This document shows, piece after piece, positions 13,277 through 20,764 of a stretch of DNA of 64,000 nucleotides (position 1 is its first letter; each line of letters opens with the position of its first letter). The notes under the pieces were generated by a model, which saw nothing but the letters and a program-made list of their open reading frames with translations, had not been told where the DNA came from and did no database searches. The DNA is from Streptomonospora sp. PA3. Its GTDB lineage: Bacteria > Actinomycetota > Actinomycetes > Streptosporangiales > Streptosporangiaceae. The translations under genes and the position numbers were made by a program. The DNA lies in assembly GCF_009728995.1 (NCBI RefSeq), contig NZ_VTZW01000016.1, positions 20,421-84,420 on the forward strand. The letters run 5' to 3'.

Positions 13277-14394
13277 CAGAACTCCATCCCGAACGCCGAG
13301 GTGAACCGCACGTCTCCCTCGACCATGTCTCGCATGTCCTCCACTCCGCGGGCGAACATCAGGGTCCGCTCCACGCCCAGGCCGAACGCCCAGCCGCTGT
13401 AGCGGTCGGTGTCCACGCCCGCCGCGGTCAGCACGCGCGGGTTGACCACGCCGCATCCGCCGATCTCGATCCAGCCTTCCGAGGAGCAGGTGCGGCAGGG
13501 CTGGGCGGGGTTGCCCACCGAGGCGCCCCGGCACACGAAGCACTCCATGTCGACCTCGGCGGAGGGCTCGGTGAACGGGAAGTAGGACGGCCGGAAGCGC
13601 GTGTTCAGGCCGCTGCCGAACATGTTCTCCACGAAGGCGTCGATGGCTCCGCGCAGGTGGGCCATGGTGATGCCCTCGTCGACGACCAGCCCTTCGAGCT
13701 GGTGGAAGACGGGGGTGTGGGTGGCGTCCAGTTCGTCGGTGCGAAACGTCTTGCCCGGCGCGACGACGTAGACCGGCAGGTCGCGCTGGAGCAGCGCGCG
13801 CACCTGCACCGGCGAGGTGTGGGTTCGCAGCACCAGCCCGGACGCGCCCCCCGCCGGCGACTCCACGAAGAAGGTGTCCTGCATGGTGCGGGCCGGGTGG
13901 TCGGGCAGGAAGTTGAGCGCGTCGAAGTTGTACCACTCCGCCTCGACCTCGGGCCCCTCGGCCACCTCGAAGCCCATGCCGACGAAGATGTCGGTCATCC
14001 GCTCGGCGACGGTGGTGACCGGGTGCCGCCCTCCCTGCGGCAGGCGGCCGGTGGGCAGGGTGACGTCCACGGCCTCCTCGACGAGGACGCGGGCGTCGCG
14101 CTCCTCCTCCAGCTCGGCCTGGCGCTGCTTGAGCGCCTCGCCCACCTCGCGGCGGGCGCCGCCCACCCGCTTGCCGGCATCGGCGCGGGCCGAGGGCGGC
14201 AGCGCGCCGATCTCGCGGTTGGCCAGGGCCAGCGGGGACCGGTCGCCGGCGTGGGCCAGGCGCACCTCTTTGAGCTCCTCAAGCGTGGCGGCCCCCGCGA
14301 TGGCCGTCAGCGCCTCGTCGCGCATCCGGGCGACCTCGTCGGGGTGCAGTGGAGTCACTTCGACCGGATCGAATGAATTGTTCGGTGCAGACAT
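13276..14394 (-). CDS. pheS: Phenylalanyl-tRNA synthetase alpha subunit
   Basis: The catalytic class II subunit that charges tRNA-Phe. The 372-residue protein has an N-terminal coiled coil (about 60-110), motif 2 [19 protein letters not shown], and motif 3 [18 protein letters not shown] Cys-rich segment, [19 protein letters not shown], sits between motifs 2 and 3. The start is ATG 14394 ([13 protein letters not shown]). It follows the histidine kinase by 124 bp and is coupled to pheT. No T-box leader was recognised. Confidence 0.97.
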   Translation of the reverse strand: MSAPNNSFDPVEVTPLHPDEVARMRDEALTAIAGAATLEELKEVRLAHAGDRSPLALANREIGALPPSARADAGKRVGGARREVGEALKQRQAELEEERDARVLVEEAVDVTLPTGRLPQGGRHPVTTVAERMTDIFVGMGFEVAEGPEVEAEWYNFDALNFLPDHPARTMQDTFFVESPAGGASGLVLRTHTSPVQVRALLQRDLPVYVVAPGKTFRTDELDATHTPVFHQLEGLVVDEGITMAHLRGAIDAFVENMFGSGLNTRFRPSYFPFTEPSAEVDMECFVCRGASVGNPAQPCRTCSSEGWIEIGGCGVVNPRVLTAAGVDTDRYSGWAFGLGVERTLMFARGVEDMRDMVEGDVRFTSAFGMEF

Positions 14395-14518
14395 GGATGT
14401 TCGCCTCGCCGCCCGCGCCCGCGAGGGCGGGGCGGCCGTCACGGCCCAGCGCTGCGCGTGGGCTCAAGCCGACAGGGACCTGGGAGGAAACCGCCCGCCG
14501 CGGCCGCTCCGGGTGCGC

Positions 14519-15604
14519 TTATGCGAACTCGGGGGCGCCGGCGGGCACGGTAAATCGGAACTCGGCACCGCCGCTGGGGGCGCGCCCGACCGTGATCTCG
14601 CCGCCGTGGGCCTCGATCAGCCCCTTGACTATGAACAGTCCCAGGCCGGTGCCGCCGCGGCGCCGGGTGCGCCAGAACCGCCGGAAGACACGCGGAACGG
14701 CGTCGGGAGCGATCCCCTTGCCCTCGTCGCGTACCGACACCACGGCTCCGTCCTCGTGCGGCTCGATCACAATGGTGACAGTACCAGCGCCGTGCCGCAC
14801 ACCGTTTTCCAGCAGGTTGGACATGATCTGGCCGATCTTGTCGGCGTCCAGCCACAGCTCGGGCAGCGGCCCGCGGACGTCGAGCCGGTAGCGGTCGGCG
14901 GGCTCGCCCGCGGCCACGCGGCCGGCGACCAGGGTGCGCGCCAGTTCGCCGAGGTCGACCACCTGCTTGCGGATCTCCACCCGGCCGGACTCGATGCGCG
15001 AGACGCTCAGCAGCTCGGTGATCAGCCGGGTGACGCGGTCGGCGTCGGCGTTGACCGTCTCCAGCATGAACAGCTTCTGCTTGTCGGTGAGCCGGTCCCA
15101 TTTGCCCAGCAGCGTGGCGGTGAAGCCCTTGACGCTGGTCAGGGGGGAGCGCAGCTCGTGGGCGACGGTGGAGACCAGGTCGGCGCGGCTGCGTTCGCCC
15201 CGGGCCCGGTGGGAGGCGTCGCGCAGGGTGACGACCAGCCGGCTCAGCTCGCCGCCCGGGGTGTCGCGGACGTAGCGCGCGGCCACCAGGATCTCGCGGC
15301 CGTCGGCCAGGAACAGCGGGCGCTCGGGCTGGCGGGTGCGGGTGCGCAGGCCGCCGTAGGGGTCGCTGCACTTCCACCAGTCGCGGCCGTCGGCGTCGTG
15401 CAGCGGCAGGACGTCGCGGAAGTCGTGCCCCAAAGCGTCCTCGGGCGCGAGCCGGGACAGCCGCCGGGCCATCCGGTTGAACGTGACCACACGGCCGTCG
15501 CGGTCGGCGACGAGGAGGCCGTCGGGAAGGTCCTCGGCCGAGAGCTCGGGCATCGCGCCCGCCGCGCTCGCGCCGCCGCGCTCCCCTGGTTGGTCGCCGC
15601 CCAC
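14519..15604 (-). CDS. PAS-domain sensor histidine kinase
   Basis: A 361-residue kinase without membrane segments, so probably cytoplasmic. Domains: PAS (about 20-130), HisKA with phospho-acceptor H149 in STVAHELRSPLTSVKG, and HATPase with N-box IMSNLLENGVRHG, G1 VRDEGKGI and G2 GTGLGLFIVKGL. The start is GTG 15604 with GGGGAGG 5 bp upstream; ATG 15553 is an alternative. No response-regulator gene is adjacent, so it is an orphan kinase. A kinase between trmH and pheS is a recurring actinomycete arrangement. Its signal and partner are unknown. Confidence 0.9.
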   Translation of the reverse strand: MGGDQPGERGGASAAGAMPELSAEDLPDGLLVADRDGRVVTFNRMARRLSRLAPEDALGHDFRDVLPLHDADGRDWWKCSDPYGGLRTRTRQPERPLFLADGREILVAARYVRDTPGGELSRLVVTLRDASHRARGERSRADLVSTVAHELRSPLTSVKGFTATLLGKWDRLTDKQKLFMLETVNADADRVTRLITELLSVSRIESGRVEIRKQVVDLGELARTLVAGRVAAGEPADRYRLDVRGPLPELWLDADKIGQIMSNLLENGVRHGAGTVTIVIEPHEDGAVVSVRDEGKGIAPDAVPRVFRRFWRTRRRGGTGLGLFIVKGLIEAHGGEITVGRAPSGGAEFRFTVPAGAPEFA

Positions 15605-15851
15605 GACCGCCTCCCCACGCCCTGATGTGACTGCCCGCCGGGGATCATTACCCGCAGTCTCCGCCCGCTACGCTCCGGGGACACGGCTGGGATGATCGCG
15701 AGACGGTCCCCCTGCGTTCCGCCGGCGACCCGTAGATGGGAGATTGAGCGTATCGGCAACAAGGGGGATGCGGGCAACCCGCAGAACGCGGGAAAACCTG
15801 GGCATACGCCGGAAAGCTCGGCGTGGCGGGCGCCTCACCAGCGACCGCGCG

Positions 15852-15881
15852 GCACCGCGCGGTGCTACCCGTCTCGCGGGT
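15852..15881 (-). terminator. Tandem hairpins just after trmH
   Basis: The palindrome GCACCGCGCGGTGC (15852-15865) and a second hairpin ACCCG/CGGGT (15867-15881) lie 2-30 bp beyond the trmH stop. No T-run follows. They could terminate or stabilise the infC-rplT-trmH message. The 279-bp gap to the kinase holds nothing else recognised. Confidence 0.45.
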
Positions 15882-15883
15882 GG

Positions 15884-16735
15884 CTACGCGTCTGCCGCAT
15901 AGCGGGGGGCGGCGCCGGAGGCGCCCCTCCGGCCGCGCTGCTCCCGCGCAGTGGTGTACAGGCACACCGCAGCGGCAGTGGCTAAATTGAGGCTTTCGGC
16001 AGCGCCGTAAATGGGGACGGCGACCGCGCCGTCGGTCAGGGCGCGGATCTCCTCGGGCAGGCCCCAGGCCTCGTTGCCGAACACCCAGCCCACGGCGCCG
16101 TCGAGTTCGCCCGCGTCGGCCGCGGCGTGCAGGTCGCGGTCGCCGCCGCCGTCGGCCGCGAAGACGCGGGCACCGAGCCCGCGCAGATGGGAGACGGCCT
16201 CGCCGACGGGGACGCCCACGACGACGGGCAGATGGAACAGGCTGCCGGCCGAGGCGCGCACGCACTTGCCGTTGTAGGGGTCGACCGAGGCGTCGGTGAA
16301 GACCACGGCGTCGGCGCCGGCGGCGTCGGCCGTGCGCACGACCGTGCCGGCGTTTCCGGGGTCGCGCACGTGGGAGAGGACGGCGACCAGCCGGGCGGGG
16401 CCGATCCCGCTCAGCGGGACGTCGACGAAGCCGCACACGGCCAGCAGCCCTTGCGGGGTGACCGTCTGCGCCAGCTCCGCCATGACCTCCAGGGTGACCC
16501 GGTGGACGGCGGCGCCGCTGTCGTGGGCCGCCTCGACCAGGTCGGCGTGGCGCTGGGCGGCCTCGGCGGTGGTGAACAGCTCGTGCACCCGGCCCGGGGC
16601 CGCCAGCGCCTCGCGGACGGCCTGCGGCCCCTCGGCCAGGAACCGGCGCTCACGCCGGCGGAACGCGCGCTTGGCGAGCCGACGAGCCCCCTTGATGCGG
16701 GGAGACCTGGCGCTTATGAACTCGTGGCTCGCCAT
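15884..16735 (-). CDS. TrmH-family RNA 2'-O-methyltransferase (SpoU type)
   Basis: An SPOUT methyltransferase that modifies tRNA or rRNA ribose with SAM. The 283-residue protein has an N-terminal substrate-binding domain (about 1-110) and SPOUT motifs: HVRDPGNAGTVVRTADA (motif 1), ASAGSLFHLPVV, FGNEAWGLPEEI (motif 2) and IPIYGAAESLNLATAAAV (read here as VPIYGAAESLNLATAAAV, motif 3). The start is ATG 16735 (MASHEFISARSPRIKG), 26 bp after rplT. trmH behind rplT is conserved in actinobacteria. Target RNA not determinable. Confidence 0.93.
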   Translation of the reverse strand: MASHEFISARSPRIKGARRLAKRAFRRRERRFLAEGPQAVREALAAPGRVHELFTTAEAAQRHADLVEAAHDSGAAVHRVTLEVMAELAQTVTPQGLLAVCGFVDVPLSGIGPARLVAVLSHVRDPGNAGTVVRTADAAGADAVVFTDASVDPYNGKCVRASAGSLFHLPVVVGVPVGEAVSHLRGLGARVFAADGGGDRDLHAAADAGELDGAVGWVFGNEAWGLPEEIRALTDGAVAVPIYGAAESLNLATAAAVCLYTTAREQRGRRGASGAAPRYAADA

Positions 16736-16761
16736 CGCGTCGTGCTGTCGGACCGGGTCGC

Positions 16762-17145
16762 TCAGGCCGCGGACTTCTGCTGCACGTCGCCGGGCAGCGC
16801 GTTCTTGGCGGTCTCGACGAGGGAGACGAAGGCCGCCTCGTCGTTGACGGCCATCTCGGCGAGCATCCGGCGGTCGACCTCGACACCGGCGAGCTTGAGA
16901 CCCTGCATGAACCGGTTGTAGGTCAAGCCGTTGGCGCGGGCCCCGGCGTTGATGCGCTGGATCCACAGCTTGCGGAACTGCCCCTTGCGATCCTTGCGGT
17001 CGCGGTAGGAGTAGGTCATCGAGTGGAGCATCTGCTCCTTGGCCTTGCGGTACAGGCGCGAACGCTGTCCGCGGTAGCCGCTGGCCCGCTCGAGGACGAC
17101 CCGGCGCTTCTTCTTGGCGTTGAGAGCCCGCTTCACGCGTGCCAC
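16762..17145 (-). CDS. rplT: Ribosomal protein bL20
   Basis: An early-assembly 50S protein. The 127 residues start [15 protein letters not shown] and contain [15 protein letters not shown] and the conserved [20 protein letters not shown]. Normal length. It follows rpmI by 113 bp in the infC-rpmI-rplT operon, and its product may repress the operon through a leader structure, as in other bacteria. Confidence 0.98.
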   Translation of the reverse strand: MARVKRALNAKKKRRVVLERASGYRGQRSRLYRKAKEQMLHSMTYSYRDRKDRKGQFRKLWIQRINAGARANGLTYNRFMQGLKLAGVEVDRRMLAEMAVNDEAAFVSLVETAKNALPGDVQQKSAA

Positions 17146-17258
17146 TGTGACTCCCTTGTGGGTTGGCGTCGTTATCCGCCGCGATCCCGGTCGGCGGGCG
17201 CATGGCGCCCCGCCGGAGGGATCCGGCCGGACGGATCGGACGGAATGGAACTCAGCCG

Positions 17259-17450
17259 CTAGCCGAGCAGCTTCTTCATCTTCTTGGCGTCGGCGGGGGC
17301 GAGCTCCACCTCGCTGCTGAGACGGCGGGTGCGCTTGCTCGACTTGTGCTCGAGCAGGTGGTTCTTGTTGGCACGGCGGCGCATGATCTTGCCCGAGCCG
17401 GTCACACGGAAGCGCTTGCTGGCTCCGCTGTGGGATTTGTTCTTCGGCAT
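17259..17450 (-). CDS. rpmI: Ribosomal protein bL35
   Basis: A 63-residue basic 50S protein with the family start [20 protein letters not shown] and the [13 protein letters not shown] segment. Full length. It lies between infC and rplT, with GTAGGAGACGAC just upstream as ribosome-binding site. Confidence 0.98.
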   Translation of the reverse strand: MPKNKSHSGASKRFRVTGSGKIMRRRANKNHLLEHKSSKRTRRLSSEVELAPADAKKMKKLLG

Positions 17451-17485
17451 AGTCGCCGTCGTCTCCTACTCAGTCGCTCAATCCG

Positions 17486-17510
17486 GTGCCGCCGGTCCTC
17501 CCGGCGGCAC
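17486..17510 (-). promoter_or_regulatory. Hairpin in the infC-rpmI spacer
   Basis: Perfect 10-bp arms GTGCCGCCGG / CCGGCGGCAC with a 5-nt loop, 36 bp upstream of rpmI in a 194-bp spacer. No T-run follows, so it is more likely an mRNA structure (candidate L20 autoregulation or processing site) than a terminator. Confidence 0.35.
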
Positions 17511-17644
17511 GACTGCACTGCTTCGCGCACAGCACACCGGCACACCGCGGCGCACCTCCGCCTCCCCCACCGGGTTCGGCGGCGGTACACCGCGCTGCAT
17601 CAACGTACGCGGGGCGCTACGCGCCCGGTCCGATCCGCCGGAGC

Positions 17645-18244
17645 TCAGGTCCCCTGGCCGGCCTGCTCCTGCTGGCGCTGCTCGCGCCGCGGCTTGGCGC
17701 CGCCGGCGCGGGCCTCGGCCTTGTGCTCGGAGCGGCGCTTGTGCGGTCCGAGCACCATGACCATGTTGCGGCCGTCCTGCTTGGGCTGCGACTCGACCGC
17801 TCCCAGCTCGGAGACGTCGTCGGCCAGCCTGGCCAGCAGCCGGCGTCCCAGCTCGGGCCGGGACTGCTCACGGCCGCGGAACATGATCGTCACCTTGACC
17901 TTGTCCCCGCCCTTGAGGAACCGCTCGACGTGACCCTTCTTGGTCTCGTAGTCGTGCGGGTCGATCTTGGGGCGGAGCTTGATCTCCTTGATGATCGTGT
18001 TCGACTGGTTCCTGCGCGACTCGCGCGCCTTGACCGCGGACTCGTACTTGTACTTGCCGTAGTCCATCAGCTTCGCGACCGGCGGGCGGGCCGTGGGCGC
18101 GACCTCGACGAGGTCGAGCTGGGCCTCTTCGGCGAGGCGCAGCGCGTCCTGCACGGGCACTATGCCCACCTGTTCGCCATTGGGACCGACGAGTCGGACC
18201 TCGGCCACCCTGATGCGGTCATTGATGCGGGGCTCAGCGCTGAT
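17645..18244 (-). CDS. infC: Translation initiation factor IF-3, probable ATC start
   Basis: IF-3 binds the 30S subunit and checks initiator tRNA and start codon. The body [17 protein letters not shown] through KPKQDGRNM-type C-domain sequence (here [17 protein letters not shown]) is clear. The conserved N-terminus [12 protein letters not shown] lies upstream of the first ordinary start (GTG 18208). In that frame the only upstream candidate before a TGA is ATC at 18244, preceded by GGGAGGGG. Rare AUU/AUC starts on infC are an established IF-3 autoregulation device. The product would be 199 residues with a charged C-terminal tail ([12 protein letters not shown]). Confidence 0.9.
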   Translation of the reverse strand: MSAEPRINDRIRVAEVRLVGPNGEQVGIVPVQDALRLAEEAQLDLVEVAPTARPPVAKLMDYGKYKYESAVKARESRRNQSNTIIKEIKLRPKIDPHDYETKKGHVERFLKGGDKVKVTIMFRGREQSRPELGRRLLARLADDVSELGAVESQPKQDGRNMVMVLGPHKRRSEHKAEARAGGAKPRREQRQQEQAGQGT

Positions 18245-18306
18245 GGGACCCCTCCCTAGCTTTGTCGTAACTCTTGTGGGGGGTCACCCGGCCCTGAACG
18301 GAACCG

Positions 18307-18342
18307 AAAAGCGAAAACCCCGCCGGCGGTGTGCAAGCGGGG
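18307..18342 (-). terminator. Attenuator-like terminator in the infC leader
   Basis: On the minus strand CCCCGC...GCGGGG (forward 318-323 and 337-342 of the 18 kb block) is followed by TTTTCGCTTTT, a good intrinsic terminator. It sits about 60 bp upstream of the infC start. The upstream 200 nt (18345-18560) contain several more GC-rich hairpins, so this is probably a conditional leader terminator of the infC-rpmI-rplT operon rather than the end of another gene. Confidence 0.55.
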
Positions 18343-18344
18343 TG

Positions 18345-19364
18345 ATCCACCGAAACGCGTCCTCCCGGCGGGGCCCAATGCCACCGCCGCGACGCGCCGC
18401 CGCCGGAACCGACGGCGTCGAACAGCGCACCGTATGCGCCGCCGACCGGACCCGAACGGGGTTTTCCCCGGCGGGTGGGAGGATCCGCCTCCGCTTACGC
18501 GTGTCCGATGCTCGGTGCACCGGATCAGGTCAGGAGACCAGAATACCAGTAGTTTCGCTGCGTTCCATCCCAAGTGCCGGGCGACACCTGCGACCTGCAA
18601 CAGTCTGCATCATCCAACAGCGGGGGCATGTGGGCTATTCCCGCCTCCGCGGGAGGGCGGTTGCCGGCGGCAGGTCGGCGTGCGGCGGGTCGGCCGGCGG
18701 AAAGGTCGGCGGAAAGGTCGGCGCATGTCCGATCACCCGGCGAAGCGACGACGACAGCGGAGGGCTGAGCCCGCGCGGATCGGTTCGGGTGCCCGCCGGT
18801 GGCGGTGGGCGACGGGGACGGCGCCCCGGGGGCGCGTTCCGGGGCGCCTCATCCACTCGCGCATCCGGACCGGAACCCCCAATGCCCGATTTAATTTAAC
18901 TCGCTCCCGCGCCGGTCGCGTCGAGGGTGTCCGCGGGCAACGCTCGACGCAGAAGCCGGGCACGGAAACCCGACATTCGGCACCTTCGGGGCGGTGGCGG
19001 GGCGACGAGACGCGCCCCGCGACCACCCGGGCGGGCTCGGGCCGCACGGCGGGCAATCTGGGGTGCCAAATCGTCCCGTGATGTCCGGTATGCGGGGGCG
19101 CCGGGACGGCCCGCGCGACCCGGATCGGCGATGATCATGGCGTTTGAAGCGGAATCCACGCCAAAACCGCTCCAAACGCGCACCTCGTGGCACCCCGGCC
19201 GCCTCCACCCCCGCCACGTCCGGGCATTCCAGACAAACCACCCCGGATTCCTTCCGCATACCGGAAGGCCCGGCGCTCCGGTGCACCGCGCAGCAACACC
19301 GCGCGCCATCGGCGGGCATCGTCACCTCCGCTGAAGCGATATGCCCGAAACGTCCCCGCCTGGG
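18345..19364. other. Gene-free, repeat-rich junction between infC and aroE (left part)
   Basis: No convincing gene. The first 200 bp are probably the infC leader. At 18767-18813 a segment (GCCCGCGCGGATCGGTTCGG, then GTGCCCGCCGG) recurs inverted near 19812-19862, with a shorter inverted match near 19768-19785, so the middle of the gap is bounded by inverted repeats about 1.05 kb apart. A 12-bp duplication GGAAAGGTCGGC is seen near 18700. The open frames here have no conserved motifs or start signals. Confidence 0.5.
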
Positions 19365-19646
19365 CCGTGTCCCAGGACGGCGGGGGCTGCCGTCCAGGAA
19401 CCCACCGGGTACCAACCGGGGCGGCCACCATCGAGGCTGCGGCAATGGGTGCGCCCCGCGAAGCGCGGTCACAGCTTGCCGCCGAGCGCACGCCGTCCTT
19501 CTCAGATGGAGCCGCACCACCGGTGGCGGGCCTCCGGCGCAACGGTGCACCGTGCGCTCGGCGGCAAGCTGGCATCGGCGCTTCGCGCAACCCAGCCCCA
19601 TTGCCGCAACCTCCTGTGGTGACCGACTCCTTGAACACGACGGGGG
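19365..19646. repeat. Dispersed palindromic element, copy 2
   Basis: Same architecture as the 6.2-6.8 kb copy but without tandem units. The left end is CCAGGAACCCACCGGGTACC, then arm TGCGGCAATGGG, core hairpin CTTGCCGCCGAGCGCAC / GTGCGCTCGGCGGCAAG (about 19478-19573), arm CCCATTGCCGCA, and right end GTGGTGACCGACTCCTTGAA. The core is inverted relative to copies 1 and 3 in window orientation. It lies downstream of infC's leader and upstream of the aroE stop; no coding signal. Confidence 0.75.
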
Positions 19647-19918
19647 CGGCCCCCTCCGACCTCGCCGCCGCGTCGGGCGGCCCGCCATCCGCCTCCATCA
19701 ACCGGTGACCGCCCGCCCCAACCCCCATCGGCCGTCGCCGCCTCGTCGCATGCTCAACCGGCGAGCACCGGGACCGATTCGCGCGGGCTGCACCCTGCGC
19801 GGCCCTCGCCGCCCCGTCGCACGGGTCACCGGCGGGCACCCGAACCAACCCACGCGGGCCCAACCCTCCGCCGCCCTCCACCGACCTCGCCGCCCCGTCA
19901 CATAACAGACGTCGCGCT

Positions 19919-20764
19919 TCAGCCGGGCTCCCCGCCGCCTGCGGCTCGGCGGGCGAGTTCGGCCAGGCCCGCGGTGCGCATCGCCTCCACGGGGGCCTGC
20001 TCGGTGCCGGTCATCAGTTCCACCTGGCGCGCCGCCTGGTGCAGCAGCATCGGGAAACCGCCGACGACGATGCGCCCGGCCGCCTGAGCCGCGGCGGCCA
20101 GGGCGGTGGGCCACGGGCTGTAGACCACGTCGAACACCGCCGCCCCGCAGGCGGCGACGCGGTCGGCGAAGGGATCGCCGGCGCCGCTGGGCAGCGTGGA
20201 GACCACCACGTCGACATCGAGCCGGCTGTCGATCTCGGACAGCGGCGCCACGCCGACGCGCATGCCCATGCGCTCGGCCGCAGCCACCACGCCGGATGCG
20301 CGCGCGGGCTCGCGTGCCAGGACGGTGACGCCGCCGTCGGCCGCGGCGCCCGAATCGCGCAGCGCGGCCACCGCCGAGGCGGCGGTCGCGCCGCCGCCCA
20401 GCACCGCGGCCGAGGACACCTCCCCGACTCCCGCCTCGCGCAGCGCGGCGGCCATGCCGTGGACGTCGGTGTTGAACGCCCGCCGCCGCCCGCCGAGGAC
20501 GAGCGTGTTGGCGCCGCCGACCTCGCGGGCGACCGGCTCAGCCTCGTCGGCGAGACGCAGTGCCTCGCGCTTGAGCGGCATGGTCAGGCTCAGTCCCGCC
20601 CAGCTGTCGTCGCAGCCTTTGAGGAAGCCGGCCAGCTCCTCCTCAGCGCACTCGTAGCACCCGTAGCTCCACTCCCCCTCCAGGCCGAGCGCCGCGTAGG
20701 CGGCCGTGTGCAGCACCGGCGACAGCGAGTGGCCCACCGGCGAGCCCAGCACCGCCGCCCGCAT
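19919..20764 (-). CDS. aroE: Shikimate dehydrogenase
   Basis: NADPH-dependent reduction of 3-dehydroshikimate to shikimate (aromatic amino-acid pathway). The 281-residue protein has the substrate-site N-terminus VLGSPVGHSLSPVLH, the catalytic Lys in LTMPLKREAL, ANTLV, FNTDVHG, and the dinucleotide motif VLGGGATAASAV. The start ATG 20764 overlaps the mltG stop as TGATG, so translation is coupled in ruvX-mltG-aroE. Confidence 0.95.
   Translation of the reverse strand: MRAAVLGSPVGHSLSPVLHTAAYAALGLEGEWSYGCYECAEEELAGFLKGCDDSWAGLSLTMPLKREALRLADEAEPVAREVGGANTLVLGGRRRAFNTDVHGMAAALREAGVGEVSSAAVLGGGATAASAVAALRDSGAAADGGVTVLAREPARASGVVAAAERMGMRVGVAPLSEIDSRLDVDVVVSTLPSGAGDPFADRVAACGAAVFDVVYSPWPTALAAAAQAAGRIVVGGFPMLLHQAARQVELMTGTEQAPVEAMRTAGLAELARRAAGGGEPG

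Noticed and set aside
14395-14518. T-box leader upstream of pheS.
   Set aside because: Only 124 bp, no T-box consensus or specifier loop; not expected in actinomycete pheS.
18896-19905. Several overlapping open frames of 100-260 codons in the infC-aroE gap.
   Set aside because: They span the palindromic repeat, exist on both strands, and have no ribosome-binding site or recognisable motif.
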